Shown piece after piece: positions 44,595 through 52,572 of a stretch of DNA of 64,000 bases. Both the position numbers and the translations under genes were made by a program. The stretch spans positions 620,001 through 684,000 of the forward strand of contig CBDFJL010000003.1 in the NCBI GenBank assembly GCA_965248495.1, written 5' to 3'. Source of the stretch: CAUYXS01 sp965248495. GTDB lineage: Bacteria > Chloroflexota > Dehalococcoidia > Lucifugimonadales > Australimonadaceae. The notes under the pieces are model-generated. The model was given only the letters and a program-made list of their open reading frames with translations, ran no database searches and was not told the DNA's origin. Each line of letters opens with the position of its first letter. The first letter of the stretch is position 1.

Positions 44595-45533
44595 CTACGC
44601 GAACGCCGGCATGACCTCGCTGGCGAACAGCTCCAGCGATTCGACGTCGTCGGTGGCGCAGCTGACGAAGACCGCCTGGCAGCCCACCGCCCCCAGAGCC
44701 TTCAGCTGCGCGACGGCCTGCTCCGGACTGCCAACGAGGCTCCGGTAGCCCTCCGGCAATCGACCTCCGCGAGCCTCCCATTTGGCGTCAGCCTCCGCGG
44801 TGGTGGGGGCCAGGCAGAGCCGGTCCAGCTTCGTGTACTCGATCTCGCTAGGGTCTCGGCCGATGTCGTTGCAGTAGCCCTCGACCAGGGCCCGCTTGTG
44901 GGCGAAGACCTCGGGCGTAGCCATGAGGAAATTACACATGTCGGCTTCCTGGGCGACGATGCGGAGCGTGACCTTTTCGCCCCCGCCGCCGATGAGCACG
45001 CGCGGGCGTGGCTTCTGGATGGGCTTGGGCTCGAGGATGGCGTCGCGGGCGACGAAGTGCTTGCCTTCGTAAGTGGCCCGCTCGTCGGACCACATGGCCT
45101 TTATGAGCTTCACGCCGTCACGGAGCTGCCCAAGCCGGACGCCGGTACGAGGGAACTCGAAGCCGTAGGCGTCGTACTCGGCCTCGTACCACCCGCCGCC
45201 GATGCCCAGGATGGCCCTGCCGCCGCTTACGAGATCGAGGGTCGCCGCCATCTTCGCGAGCAGCGCGGGGTTTCGATAGCCGATGCTTGAGACCATGGTC
45301 GTGAGCTGGATGCGCTCGGTGCTGGCGGCGACAGCCCCCAGGGTGACCCACGCCTCCAAGAACGGCTCATCTGCCGGTCCGACCGGCGGTATCTGCCATA
45401 GGTGGTCCATGAACGACATGTAGTCGAAACCATGGCCCTCCAGCCACTGGGCACGGTCGCGGACCTCGGGGAATATGCGCTCCGCCCCGCCGGTCGCCGG
45501 GATGAACGAGCTGTTGTGCAAGCCGAATTTCAC
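44595..45533 (-). CDS. LLM-class F420-dependent oxidoreductase
   Basis: 312 residues from GTG 45533, chosen because GGAGG lies eight bases upstream. The barrel start VKFGLHNSSF, then GFDYMSFMDHLWQIPPVG, TERIQLTTMVSSIGYRNPAL, MAATLDLVSGGRAILGIGGG and WYEAEYDAYGFEFP are close to the F420-dependent subgroup recorded as TIGR03560. The phosphate-binding PRVLIGGGGEKVTLRIVA block is also present. Substrate unknown. It is distinct from the LLM gene at 412. Confidence 0.9.
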   Translation of the reverse strand: MKFGLHNSSFIPATGGAERIFPEVRDRAQWLEGHGFDYMSFMDHLWQIPPVGPADEPFLEAWVTLGAVAASTERIQLTTMVSSIGYRNPALLAKMAATLDLVSGGRAILGIGGGWYEAEYDAYGFEFPRTGVRLGQLRDGVKLIKAMWSDERATYEGKHFVARDAILEPKPIQKPRPRVLIGGGGEKVTLRIVAQEADMCNFLMATPEVFAHKRALVEGYCNDIGRDPSEIEYTKLDRLCLAPTTAEADAKWEARGGRLPEGYRSLVGSPEQAVAQLKALGAVGCQAVFVSCATDDVESLELFASEVMPAFA

Positions 45534-45664
45534 GAGCGCCGCCTCCAACGAGGATTGTCCCAGCGGCGGCGGGGCACCGCCCTCCCGGCGTCGCCGGAGC
45601 GCCGCCCTCTCAGCGTGGCGGGACGCCGCTCTGTATAGGTGACGCCCTGGGGCTCGTCAAGCCG

Positions 45665-45808
45665 TCAGTGCTGGCGTCGGAGCAACTGCCACCAGCCGAT
45701 GCCGACGACGGCCAGCGCGGCCCCGAGACCGACGGCGGTGTTGGAGGTCGTGCTCACGCCGGCGCCGAGTAGCCCGATGGCGACCAGGCCCAGGCCCACC
45801 ATCGTCAT
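45665..45808 (-). CDS. Small membrane protein, two predicted spans
   Basis: 47 residues: MTMVGLGLVAIGLLGAGVST, then NTAVGLGAALAVVGIGWWQL and a basic RRQH end. Two hydrophobic spans with a short polar turn are clear. The frame is open further upstream to 45970, but that part overlaps a dispersed repeat and has no coding character, so I start at ATG 45808. No clear ribosome-binding site. Function unknown. Confidence 0.45.
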   Translation of the reverse strand: MTMVGLGLVAIGLLGAGVSTTSNTAVGLGAALAVVGIGWWQLLRRQH

Positions 45809-46076
45809 GACCGCTGCCAACTCGTTTCGGCCAGCATGGCTGCTCTCCCGCCTGCAAGCCGTCAATCCAGTAATCAGGATGGCCATTAATCTTGAAGGCC
45901 AGCAATCCCGATTGCCAGCAACGCGGCCTGCCTTTAGCCTCCCCACCGTCCCCAACGCCATCGCTCGCACGTGGCGATAGCGTGAACCTCGGCCTGCGCG
46001 CCATGAAGGCGACGTGAACCAGGTTTGACCGCGAGCGTCTCACTCCCTACCCTCCCGACCTCCGAGGGAGGTTCGT

Positions 46077-46523
46077 ATGGAAATGGAGCCGATCGGCGTT
46101 GTCCGCTCGCCGGTGACGCAGACCGAACGCGACGAATGGGCCAGCGTGACGGCGCGCATTGAGCTAGACCCGCGCTGGGCGGGGGCGCTCCAGGGCATCG
46201 ACGCCTTCAGCCACCTGCTGGTGGTGTTTCACCTGCACGCGGCACCGTTCGACCCTGCGCGGCTCACGCGCCGCCCGCAGGGCCGCGACGACATGCCGGA
46301 GGTCGGCATCCTGGCCCAGCGCGCCCGGTACCGCCCCAACGCTATCGGCGTGACGACGGTCGAGGTGGTGGCGGTCGAGGACAACGCGCTCGTGGTCCGT
46401 GGGCTGGACGCCATCGACGGGACGCCGGTGCTGGACGTGAAGCCCTATTTCGCGGCCTTCGATCGGGTCGAGGCGCCCAAAGAGCCCGAGTGGGTAGCGC
46501 GCCTCATGGAGGGTTACTTCTAA
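46077..46523 (+). CDS. trmO: TrmO/TsaA-like tRNA methyltransferase domain protein
   Basis: 148 residues. MEPIGVVRSP, then ALQGIDAFSHLLVVFHLH, GILAQRARYRPNAIGVTTVE and VRGLDAIDGTPVLDVKPYFA are the signature of the TrmO (formerly TsaA/YaeB) domain, which N6-methylates t6A37 in tRNA(Thr) in E. coli. Here only the N-terminal catalytic barrel is present; the C-terminal domain of E. coli TrmO is missing, as in many short homologues, so the substrate is uncertain. Confidence 0.87.
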   Translation: MEMEPIGVVRSPVTQTERDEWASVTARIELDPRWAGALQGIDAFSHLLVVFHLHAAPFDPARLTRRPQGRDDMPEVGILAQRARYRPNAIGVTTVEVVAVEDNALVVRGLDAIDGTPVLDVKPYFAAFDRVEAPKEPEWVARLMEGYF

Positions 46524-46588
46524 GCCGTCGTTGTGCGGGCCGCTTCTTTGTGAAGCCCGGCGAGGGCGAACAGTGGTTCGTTTGTCAA

Positions 46589-46618
46589 TTGACGACCGTC
46601 CGGGGTCCCCCATAGCCT
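46589..46618 (+). promoter_or_regulatory. Promoter of the second hydrolase gene
   Basis: TTGACG (46589-46594), 18-bp spacer, TAGCCT (46613-46618), 31 bp upstream of the ATG at 46650, which has GGAAGGAG as ribosome-binding site. Confidence 0.45.
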
Positions 46619-46649
46619 TACGCACGAAACCCGCCGGAAGGAGACGACG

Positions 46650-47510
46650 ATGGCCAAGCTGCCGTGGCGCGAGAACTGGGTGATGGCCCGGGACATCAAG
46701 ACGCACTACGCGGAGGCGGGCGACGACGGCCCGACGGTGGTCATGCTGCATGGCGGCGGGCCCGGCGCGTCGGGCGCGGCCGGCTTTCGTCGCATCATCC
46801 CGCTGATGAGCGACCGGTTCCGCATCTACGCGCCGGACCAGATCTCCTACGGCCTGACGGAGGCGCCGACCATCGCCTACCCCAACCTGGCGCACCACAG
46901 CCTGGTGAACCACGTGCGCGACTGGATGGACGCGCTGTGCCTGGACAACGTCTACATGATCGGCAACTCGCAGGGAGGCTACGTCGCCGCCCGTTACGCG
47001 CTGGACTTCCCGGGCCGCGTGGCCAAGCTGGCCCTGATCGGCAGCGGAACCATCGCGCAGGCCATGGGGCTGCCCTCGCCCGAAAACCCCGCGCGCAAGG
47101 CGCTGCGCGAGTTCGACGGCACCGCGGCCAAGCTCCGCGCCTTCCTCGAAGGCATCGTCCACGATCCCACCACCGTCACCGACGAGCTGGTGGCCAGCCG
47201 GACGGCCGCATTCAACCGGCCGGGCGTCCCCGAGATGACGCTGGCGTTCAACCAAGGCCGGGAGCGCATCATGGGGAACTCCTTCTGGCGCGATCGCTTC
47301 ATGCTCAAGGGGAAGCTGGAGAAGCTCGCCATCCCCGCGTTGATGGTCTGGGGCAAGGAGGACCGCTTCGCGCCCGTCGAGCTGGGCTACGAGCTCGAGA
47401 AGATGCTGCCGAACATCAGGTTCGAGTACGCGGACGACGCCGGCCACCAGGTGCAGACCGACCAACCGGAGCTGGCGGCCAAGATGTTCTCGGACTTCTT
47501 CCTCGGCTAG
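46650..47510 (+). CDS. Alpha/beta hydrolase of the C-C hydrolase (BphD/MhpC) type
   Basis: 286 residues. LHGGGPGASG (34-43) is the oxyanion region characteristic of meta-cleavage product hydrolases; the nucleophile is Ser107 in MIGNSQGGYVAARY; the acid Asp is in MVWGKEDRFAPVE and the catalytic His in DDAGHQVQTDQP. All three triad residues are intact. No ring-cleavage dioxygenase is near, so an aromatic pathway is only a suggestion. Confidence 0.87.
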   Translation: MAKLPWRENWVMARDIKTHYAEAGDDGPTVVMLHGGGPGASGAAGFRRIIPLMSDRFRIYAPDQISYGLTEAPTIAYPNLAHHSLVNHVRDWMDALCLDNVYMIGNSQGGYVAARYALDFPGRVAKLALIGSGTIAQAMGLPSPENPARKALREFDGTAAKLRAFLEGIVHDPTTVTDELVASRTAAFNRPGVPEMTLAFNQGRERIMGNSFWRDRFMLKGKLEKLAIPALMVWGKEDRFAPVELGYELEKMLPNIRFEYADDAGHQVQTDQPELAAKMFSDFFLG

Positions 47511-47537
47511 GGTCAGGCGCTACCCGGAGGCCCGCCC

Positions 47538-49174
47538 CTACTCCTGGGCCCGCTTCGCACAGACGGCCCATGCCGTAACGCCCACCGCGCCGCCGGTCGG
47601 GTCCCAACCGATGGCCTCCCAGCCTCGCTCACCGGCGGGACGATTGGCCTTGATACCCGCGGTCGACTCCGCACCGCCGCCCACGGCAAAGGCGCCCGCG
47701 GGGCAGATTGCCACCGCCGCCACTTCGCCCGTGCCCGACGCGATGGCCGAGACGATGACGTCCGGCAACGTCGGCGTGCGCACCACGCAGTCCGCGACGC
47801 CGCAGTGCAGTACCTTGAGGCTGGCGTTGGTACGGTCGTAGAAGGCGATCAGCGGCCGCTGGTCACGGCCGATGGTCAGCGCGGCGTACTCCCCCACCTG
47901 GCCGGCGGTGTCGACCGCCGTGAGCTCGACAGTGCCACAGGTGGCGCTACCGCACCGGGCGACTTTGAGGTCGCGGCCGATCTCGTCGTAGTACGCGATG
48001 GTCGGCAGACCGTCCGCGCCGAAGCCCACGGAGGTGTGTGTGCCAGCCATGCCGCTGTCGTCCAGCGTCGTTAGCTGTGTGCTGGCGCACCCCGTGTCGA
48101 AGCAGCGTGCGACCTTGAGCCCGGCACCGCCCGCGTCGTAGTACGCGATGAGCGGCAGGCCACCCGCGTCGATGGCGATGGACGCGTGCTCGCCGGCCGT
48201 ACTGTTGGCGTCCAGCGTCTGCGTCGTGGAGGTCGAGCAGGCGGTGTTCGTGCAACGAGCGAAGCGTAGTCTGCTGGCCGTGCGGCTGTAGTAGGCGATA
48301 CGGCCAAAGCCGTCCGAGCCGATGGCGATGGACGCGTGCTCGCCGGTGATGCCGGTGGAGTCGACCGTGCTGACGGTCGCGAGGCCGCACGACGCGTCCT
48401 GGCAATGCGCGACTCGTAGCGCGCCGCCATCAGCGTCGAAGAAGGCGATGAGCGCGAAGCCATCGCTGCCGATGGCCAGCGAGGCATACTCGCCCACACC
48501 GCCGGTGCTCGACACGATGGTCACCTCGGACGTCGCGCAGCGAATGTCGAGGCAGTGGGCAAGGCGGAGGTCGCCGGTGGAGACGTGGTAGTAGGCGACG
48601 ACGGGGAAGCCATCCCCACCGAGGCCAATCGAGGTATGCCATCCGGCGACCCCCTGCGAGTCGACCGTCGAGCGGGTAACGATGGTGCAGGCCGTGTTCT
48701 CGCAATGCGCGACCTTCAGGTCGCCGTCCGTGCGGTCGTGGTACGCGATGACGCCCAGGGCGTCCGCGCCGATGGCCACGGAGGCGTATTCGCCCACGCT
48801 GGCCGTGTCCACCGTGGTCAGCGTATGAACCTCGAAGGTCACGGGCGCCGGGCCCACACCAGCAGGCCCCATCGGTCCAACAGGGCCGGGGTCTCCCAGC
48901 GGTCCCTGCGCACCGGACGGTCCGGTGGGACCCTCGGGGCCGGGCACGTCCGATTCGCCCGGCGGCCCGGTGGCACCCGTCAGACCCGCGCGTCCGGGGT
49001 CCCCTCGCGAACCCTCAGGGCCCTCTTCGCCCGCCGGGCCCTGCTCACCTGCCGCTCCAGTGGGTCCCGCTGGCCCTACCGGACCCTCGGAGCCACTCAG
49101 GCACGCGGTCAGCACGAGGGCGAAGGCGAGCGAGAGCGCGGCGAGAGCGCGGCGAGTTCGGGGAGGCGAGCCAT
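47538..49174 (-). CDS. Collagen-like lipoprotein with seven Cys-pair beta repeats; signal peptide out of frame
   Basis: The long frame (525 residues) starts at GTG 49115 and reads LTAC, then about 25 Gly-x-x triplets (GPVGPAGPTGAAGEQGPAGE onwards), then seven ~47-residue repeats, each with GEYASxAIGxDG, IAYYD, LKVAHC and a second Cys six residues on, probably a seven-bladed propeller with one disulfide per blade. The end is a GAFAVGGGAE module. The natural start seems to be ATG 49174: removing one copy of the 11-bp tandem repeat at 49131-49152 gives MARLPELAALSLAFALVLTAC, a clean lipoprotein signal with Cys21. With two copies, reading from 49174 stops after 21 codons. Probably a surface protein, currently 'off' or mis-sequenced. 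Confidence 0.8.
49131..49152. repeat. 11-bp tandem duplication in the lipoprotein signal-peptide region
   Basis: CGAGAGCGCGG occurs twice in direct succession (49131-49141, 49142-49152). Eleven is not a multiple of three, so the copy number sets the reading frame between ATG 49174 and the collagen-like body. Confidence 0.9.
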
Positions 49175-49304
49175 GGAGCGCATTGTAGCAGCGCTCCCGA
49201 GCCGACGCCCCAGGGCTCGCAGTGCTGCTGAGGGGATCCTGTACGAGCCTCAGGGGGCACCGCAGTGGGTCGGCCCAGTGGCCCGCTCACGTGAGGGAGA
49301 CTCG

Positions 49305-49334
49305 TTGACGGATTTCGCAACAGCGTGCTAGCGT
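49305..49334 (+). promoter_or_regulatory. Promoter of the T-box leader / cimA
   Basis: TTGACG (49305-49310), 18-bp spacer and TAGCGT (49329-49334). Start near 49341. Confidence 0.5.
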
Positions 49335-49340
49335 AATCTC

Positions 49341-49640
49341 AACAGCGGTGACGGAGACGAGTAGGCGGACTGTCGGCGGCGAGCGAGCCGGGCAAGGTGT
49401 GAGCCGGTGCGTCGATCCCGACCGAATATCCCTCCTGAGCTGCCGACCGAAATCGCAGGCCTCTTCGACGATGGCGGGGTGCGCGATGTGAGAGTAGGCC
49501 CGGCCGGGCGAGCCGCCCGTTACCCAGGCGGGAGCGTGTTGGCGCTCCGCAAAGCGCCCCGGCTTCTGCCGGGGAACGGTGGTGGTACCGCGGGAAGCGC
49601 AGCCCGTCCGCCTGAGCGGATGGGCCTTTTCGCGTCCATT
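49341..49640 (+). promoter_or_regulatory. T-box riboswitch leader of cimA, probably isoleucine-specific
   Basis: The T-box core GGTGGTACCGCG (49581-49592) sits in an antiterminator bulge right before a terminator hairpin with a U-run. Upstream, GTCGGCGGC (49372-49380) pairs with GCTGCCGAC (49439-49447), with one wobble, as the base of Stem I. In the 3' side of that stem, GAATATC (49424-49430) offers AUC as specifier codon, matching tRNA-Ile. Uncharged tRNA-Ile would stabilise the antiterminator and switch on cimA. The specifier choice is by position and fits the gene; it was not folded by program. Confidence 0.88.
49602..49630 (+). terminator. T-box-controlled intrinsic terminator
   Basis: GCCCGTCCGC (49602-49611) and GCGGATGGGC (49616-49625) form a 10-bp stem (one G-U) with loop CTGA, followed by CTTTT. 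Confidence 0.88.
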
Positions 49641-49684
49641 CGTGGGTGACACGTGGGACAGGTGTGAGCCGCAGAGAGGACGAA

Positions 49685-51298
49685 ATGAGCAGGCAAGATG
49701 CCGAGGTCACGCTGTACGACACGACGCTGCGCGACGGCGCGCAGATGGAGGGCATAAGCCTGTCCGTCGAGGACAAACTCCGCATCGCGGAGCGGCTCGA
49801 TCAGCTCGGCATGCACTTCATCGAAGGCGGCTGGCCTGGCGCTAACCCGAAGGACGATGCCTTCTTCCAACGCGCCAAGGGGCTTACGCTGCGAAACTCG
49901 ACGCTCGTGGCGTTCGGCTCGACACGCCGCGCCAAGGGCACAGCCGAAGGCGATGCGCAGCTCACCGCGCTGCTGGCCTCCGACGCGCCCGTCATCACCA
50001 TCGTCGGCAAGGCCTCCGAGTCGCAGGTGCGCACGATCCTCGAAACCTCGCTGGAAGAGAACCTGGCCATGATCCGGGAATCCATCGAATATCTCAGAGG
50101 TCAGGGGCGGCGCGTCATCTTCGACGCGGAGCACTTCTTCGACGGCTTCGCCGACAACCCGGATTACGCCATCGCCTGCGCCCGCGCCGCCGCCGATGCG
50201 GGCGCCGAGTACGTGGTCCTGTGCGACACGAACGGCGGCTCGCTGCCGGTGGACGTGTTCAACGCAACGCACCGCGTCGTGTCCGAGCTGGGCGGGGGGC
50301 TCGGCACCGGCGTCGGCATCCATTGCCACAACGACGCCGAGGTTGCGGTGGCCAACAGCATCGCCGCCGTCCAAGCGGGCGCCACGCAGGTACAGGGCAC
50401 CATCAACGGCTACGGCGAGCGGTGCGGTAACACGAACCTCCTGTCCATCATCGGCAACCTCAAGCTCAAGCTCGGCATCGACGTCGTCACCGACGAGCAG
50501 TTGGCTCACCTCACCGAGACGCATCGCTTCGTCAGCGAGGTGGCCAACATGCCGCGCAGCCACTACCAGGCGTTTGTGGGCGAGAGCGCGTTCAGCCACA
50601 AGGGCGGACTGCACGCCGCCGCCATGGCCAAGGACGAAGGCTCCTACCAGCACATCAACCCCGCAGCCGTCGGCAACACGAAGCACATCGTGCTCTCCGA
50701 GCTGTCGGGCCGCGGCAACGTCGCCGTGAAACTCCAAGAGGAGGGGCTCGAGGCCCAGGTGCCCAAGGAGCAACTCTCGGCGCTGCTGGAGATGGTCAAG
50801 CAACGGGAGTCCGAGGGGTTCCAGTACGAGGGCGCGGAGGCGTCTTTCCGACTTCTCGTCCAACGGACGCTGCCGGACTACACGCCACCCTTCGAGCTGG
50901 TCGACCTGATGGTGGTCATGGAGAAGCGGCGGCGGCCAAATAGCCTCGGGAGCGGAGACGAGGAGTCGCTGTCCGAGGCGATGGTGAAGGTCCGTGTCGG
51001 CGGCCAGCTGGCACACACGGTGGCGGAGGGCAACGGCCCGGTGAACGCGCTGGACCTAGCGCTGCGCCGCGCGCTGGAGCAGGCCTACCCTTCGTTGGCG
51101 AACGTCTCGCTGACCGACTTCAAGGTGCGTGTCGTCGAGCAGGGGCCCGGCGGCACGGGCGCCGTCGTACGCGTGCTCATCGAGTCGGCGGACGGCGAGC
51201 GCACCTGGGGCACGGTGGGCGCATCGGGCAACATCATCGAGGCTGCGTGGCAGGCCCTTGCCGACTCGATGGAGTACGCGCTGCTACCGAGAGGCTAG
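49685..51298 (+). CDS. cimA: Citramalate synthase (isoleucine biosynthesis)
   Basis: 537 residues of the 2-isopropylmalate synthase-like family. The catalytic barrel has VTLYDTTLRDGAQMEGISLS, HFIEGGWPGANPKDDAFF, CDTNGGSLPVDVF, VGIHCHNDAEVAVANSIAAV and GTINGYGERCGNTNL; AFSHKGGLHAAAM follows. The C-terminal regulatory LeuA dimer domain (from about 400) is complete. The GWPGANPKDxxFF block separates CimA from LeuA. It condenses pyruvate with acetyl-CoA to citramalate, the threonine-independent entry to isoleucine. The Ile T-box upstream supports this choice. Confidence 0.95.
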   Translation: MSRQDAEVTLYDTTLRDGAQMEGISLSVEDKLRIAERLDQLGMHFIEGGWPGANPKDDAFFQRAKGLTLRNSTLVAFGSTRRAKGTAEGDAQLTALLASDAPVITIVGKASESQVRTILETSLEENLAMIRESIEYLRGQGRRVIFDAEHFFDGFADNPDYAIACARAAADAGAEYVVLCDTNGGSLPVDVFNATHRVVSELGGGLGTGVGIHCHNDAEVAVANSIAAVQAGATQVQGTINGYGERCGNTNLLSIIGNLKLKLGIDVVTDEQLAHLTETHRFVSEVANMPRSHYQAFVGESAFSHKGGLHAAAMAKDEGSYQHINPAAVGNTKHIVLSELSGRGNVAVKLQEEGLEAQVPKEQLSALLEMVKQRESEGFQYEGAEASFRLLVQRTLPDYTPPFELVDLMVVMEKRRRPNSLGSGDEESLSEAMVKVRVGGQLAHTVAEGNGPVNALDLALRRALEQAYPSLANVSLTDFKVRVVEQGPGGTGAVVRVLIESADGERTWGTVGASGNIIEAAWQALADSMEYALLPRG

Positions 51299-52566
51299 CC
51301 CACCAGCATGTCCAGGGCCAGCGCCGACCAGCCAAAGGACGTCGCGCCCAGGCCGTCGCCGTTCAGCGGGTTGTAGAACTCGCGCATGCCCGAGCGCGTC
51401 ACGAGCTCGACGGTGCGGGCGGCCAAAGTCGCGGCCAGGTCGTCGTAGCCGTGGCGCCGCAGCCCCCGCCAGATGAACCAGTTGGTGTTCACCCAGGTCG
51501 GCCCGCGCCAGATGAGCCCGTGCCCGCGCGGGTCGAACGACGGCTCCGTTGCGGCGACCGACGGCACCGGGTAGCGCAGCCAGAAGCGCCCGGCGTCGTG
51601 CAGCGTCCGCTCGACCACCTCGTCCGCGACGTCGCTCGGCAGGCCTTCGAGCAGCAGCGGCACGAGGCCGTTCACCACCAACGGCTCGGTGCGCCGCTCC
51701 TCGTGCCCGCTCAGGGCAAAGAAGGCGCCATGCTCCCGCGCGTACAGGTTCGCGACGATCGAGTCGGTGACGCGCTGCGCCTGCTCGGCGTAGGCCGCGG
51801 CGACGGTGGCGGAGCCCTGCGCGCGGTGCAGGCGGGCCATGGTGGCGAGGGAGTCGGCGTAGAGCGCGTTCACGAGCGGGTCCTTGAAATGGAACCGGCC
51901 CTTGGCCACCAGCCGGGCCGAGTCGTGGCCGGCGACCGCGTTGCGCACGTCCAGGAGGCGGTTGCGCGCCCCCATGACCCAGCGGTTGGGCCGGGGTCCG
52001 CGCACGCCCATGGCTCCGTCGTAGGACGGCGATTGGTCGGTGCCTGCTTCGTAGGGCGAGACGATGACCAGCAGGCTGTCGTCGCCCGGCGCGCGATTCG
52101 TCGCCAGCCAGTTGTGGTAGCGGTCCAGCGGCTCCATGAACGGCAGCGGCATGGCCGCGTCGCCCGTCAGCTCCCAGACGCGCTCGACGGCCTGCGCGAG
52201 CACGGGCGGCTGGATCATCGCGCTGTGCTTGGGAAACAGCGGGTCGTTGCTCTGAAGGCTGATCCAGGCGTCGTGCAGGGTCGGCCGGCGGTGCCCCCAG
52301 TAGGTGATGTGGCCGATGAAGCCGTCGTCGTCCTGGCGCGCCAGCAGCGACCGGAGCTCGTCGATGGCAAGCTCCGGGTCGACGTGCGCCGTGGCGATGG
52401 CATGGAAGCACGAGTCCCAGAACCACTGCCAGCGGTACTCAACGTGCGAAGGGCACAGGAACCGGTAGCGGAACCCGGTCGAGCCGTCGGTCCCGGTCTT
52501 GAGGTTGTCGACCATGAGCCGCTCCACTTGGCGGCGGACGGCTTGGCTGTCGTCGCGAGAGACCAT
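51295..52566 (-). CDS. GH63-like glycoside hydrolase (MGH1-type alpha/alpha barrel)
   Basis: 423 residues with the alpha/alpha-toroid pattern of GH63 mannosylglycerate/glucosylglycerate hydrolases: YRWQWFWDSCFHAIATAHVD, LFPKHSAMIQPPVLAQAVER, WRGPTWVNTNWFIWRGL, and at the end REFYNPLNGDGLGATSFGWS with ALALDML. An acid pair (Asp in WFWDS and Glu in REFYNP) fits the catalytic residues. It should be cytoplasmic (no signal). It could release glucose or mannose from compatible solutes; the exact sugar is not known. It converges on cimA with a 4-bp overlap and follows the oxidoreductase gene by 6 bp. Confidence 0.82.
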   Translation of the reverse strand: MVSRDDSQAVRRQVERLMVDNLKTGTDGSTGFRYRFLCPSHVEYRWQWFWDSCFHAIATAHVDPELAIDELRSLLARQDDDGFIGHITYWGHRRPTLHDAWISLQSNDPLFPKHSAMIQPPVLAQAVERVWELTGDAAMPLPFMEPLDRYHNWLATNRAPGDDSLLVIVSPYEAGTDQSPSYDGAMGVRGPRPNRWVMGARNRLLDVRNAVAGHDSARLVAKGRFHFKDPLVNALYADSLATMARLHRAQGSATVAAAYAEQAQRVTDSIVANLYAREHGAFFALSGHEERRTEPLVVNGLVPLLLEGLPSDVADEVVERTLHDAGRFWLRYPVPSVAATEPSFDPRGHGLIWRGPTWVNTNWFIWRGLRRHGYDDLAATLAARTVELVTRSGMREFYNPLNGDGLGATSFGWSALALDMLVG

Positions 52567-52572
52567 GGCGGG

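Noticed and set aside
46164..47465. 433-codon minus-strand open frame
   Set aside because: Antisense to trmO and the hydrolase, both of which have intact active-site motifs.
49520..51016. 498-codon minus-strand open frame
   Set aside because: Antisense to cimA and the T-box leader.
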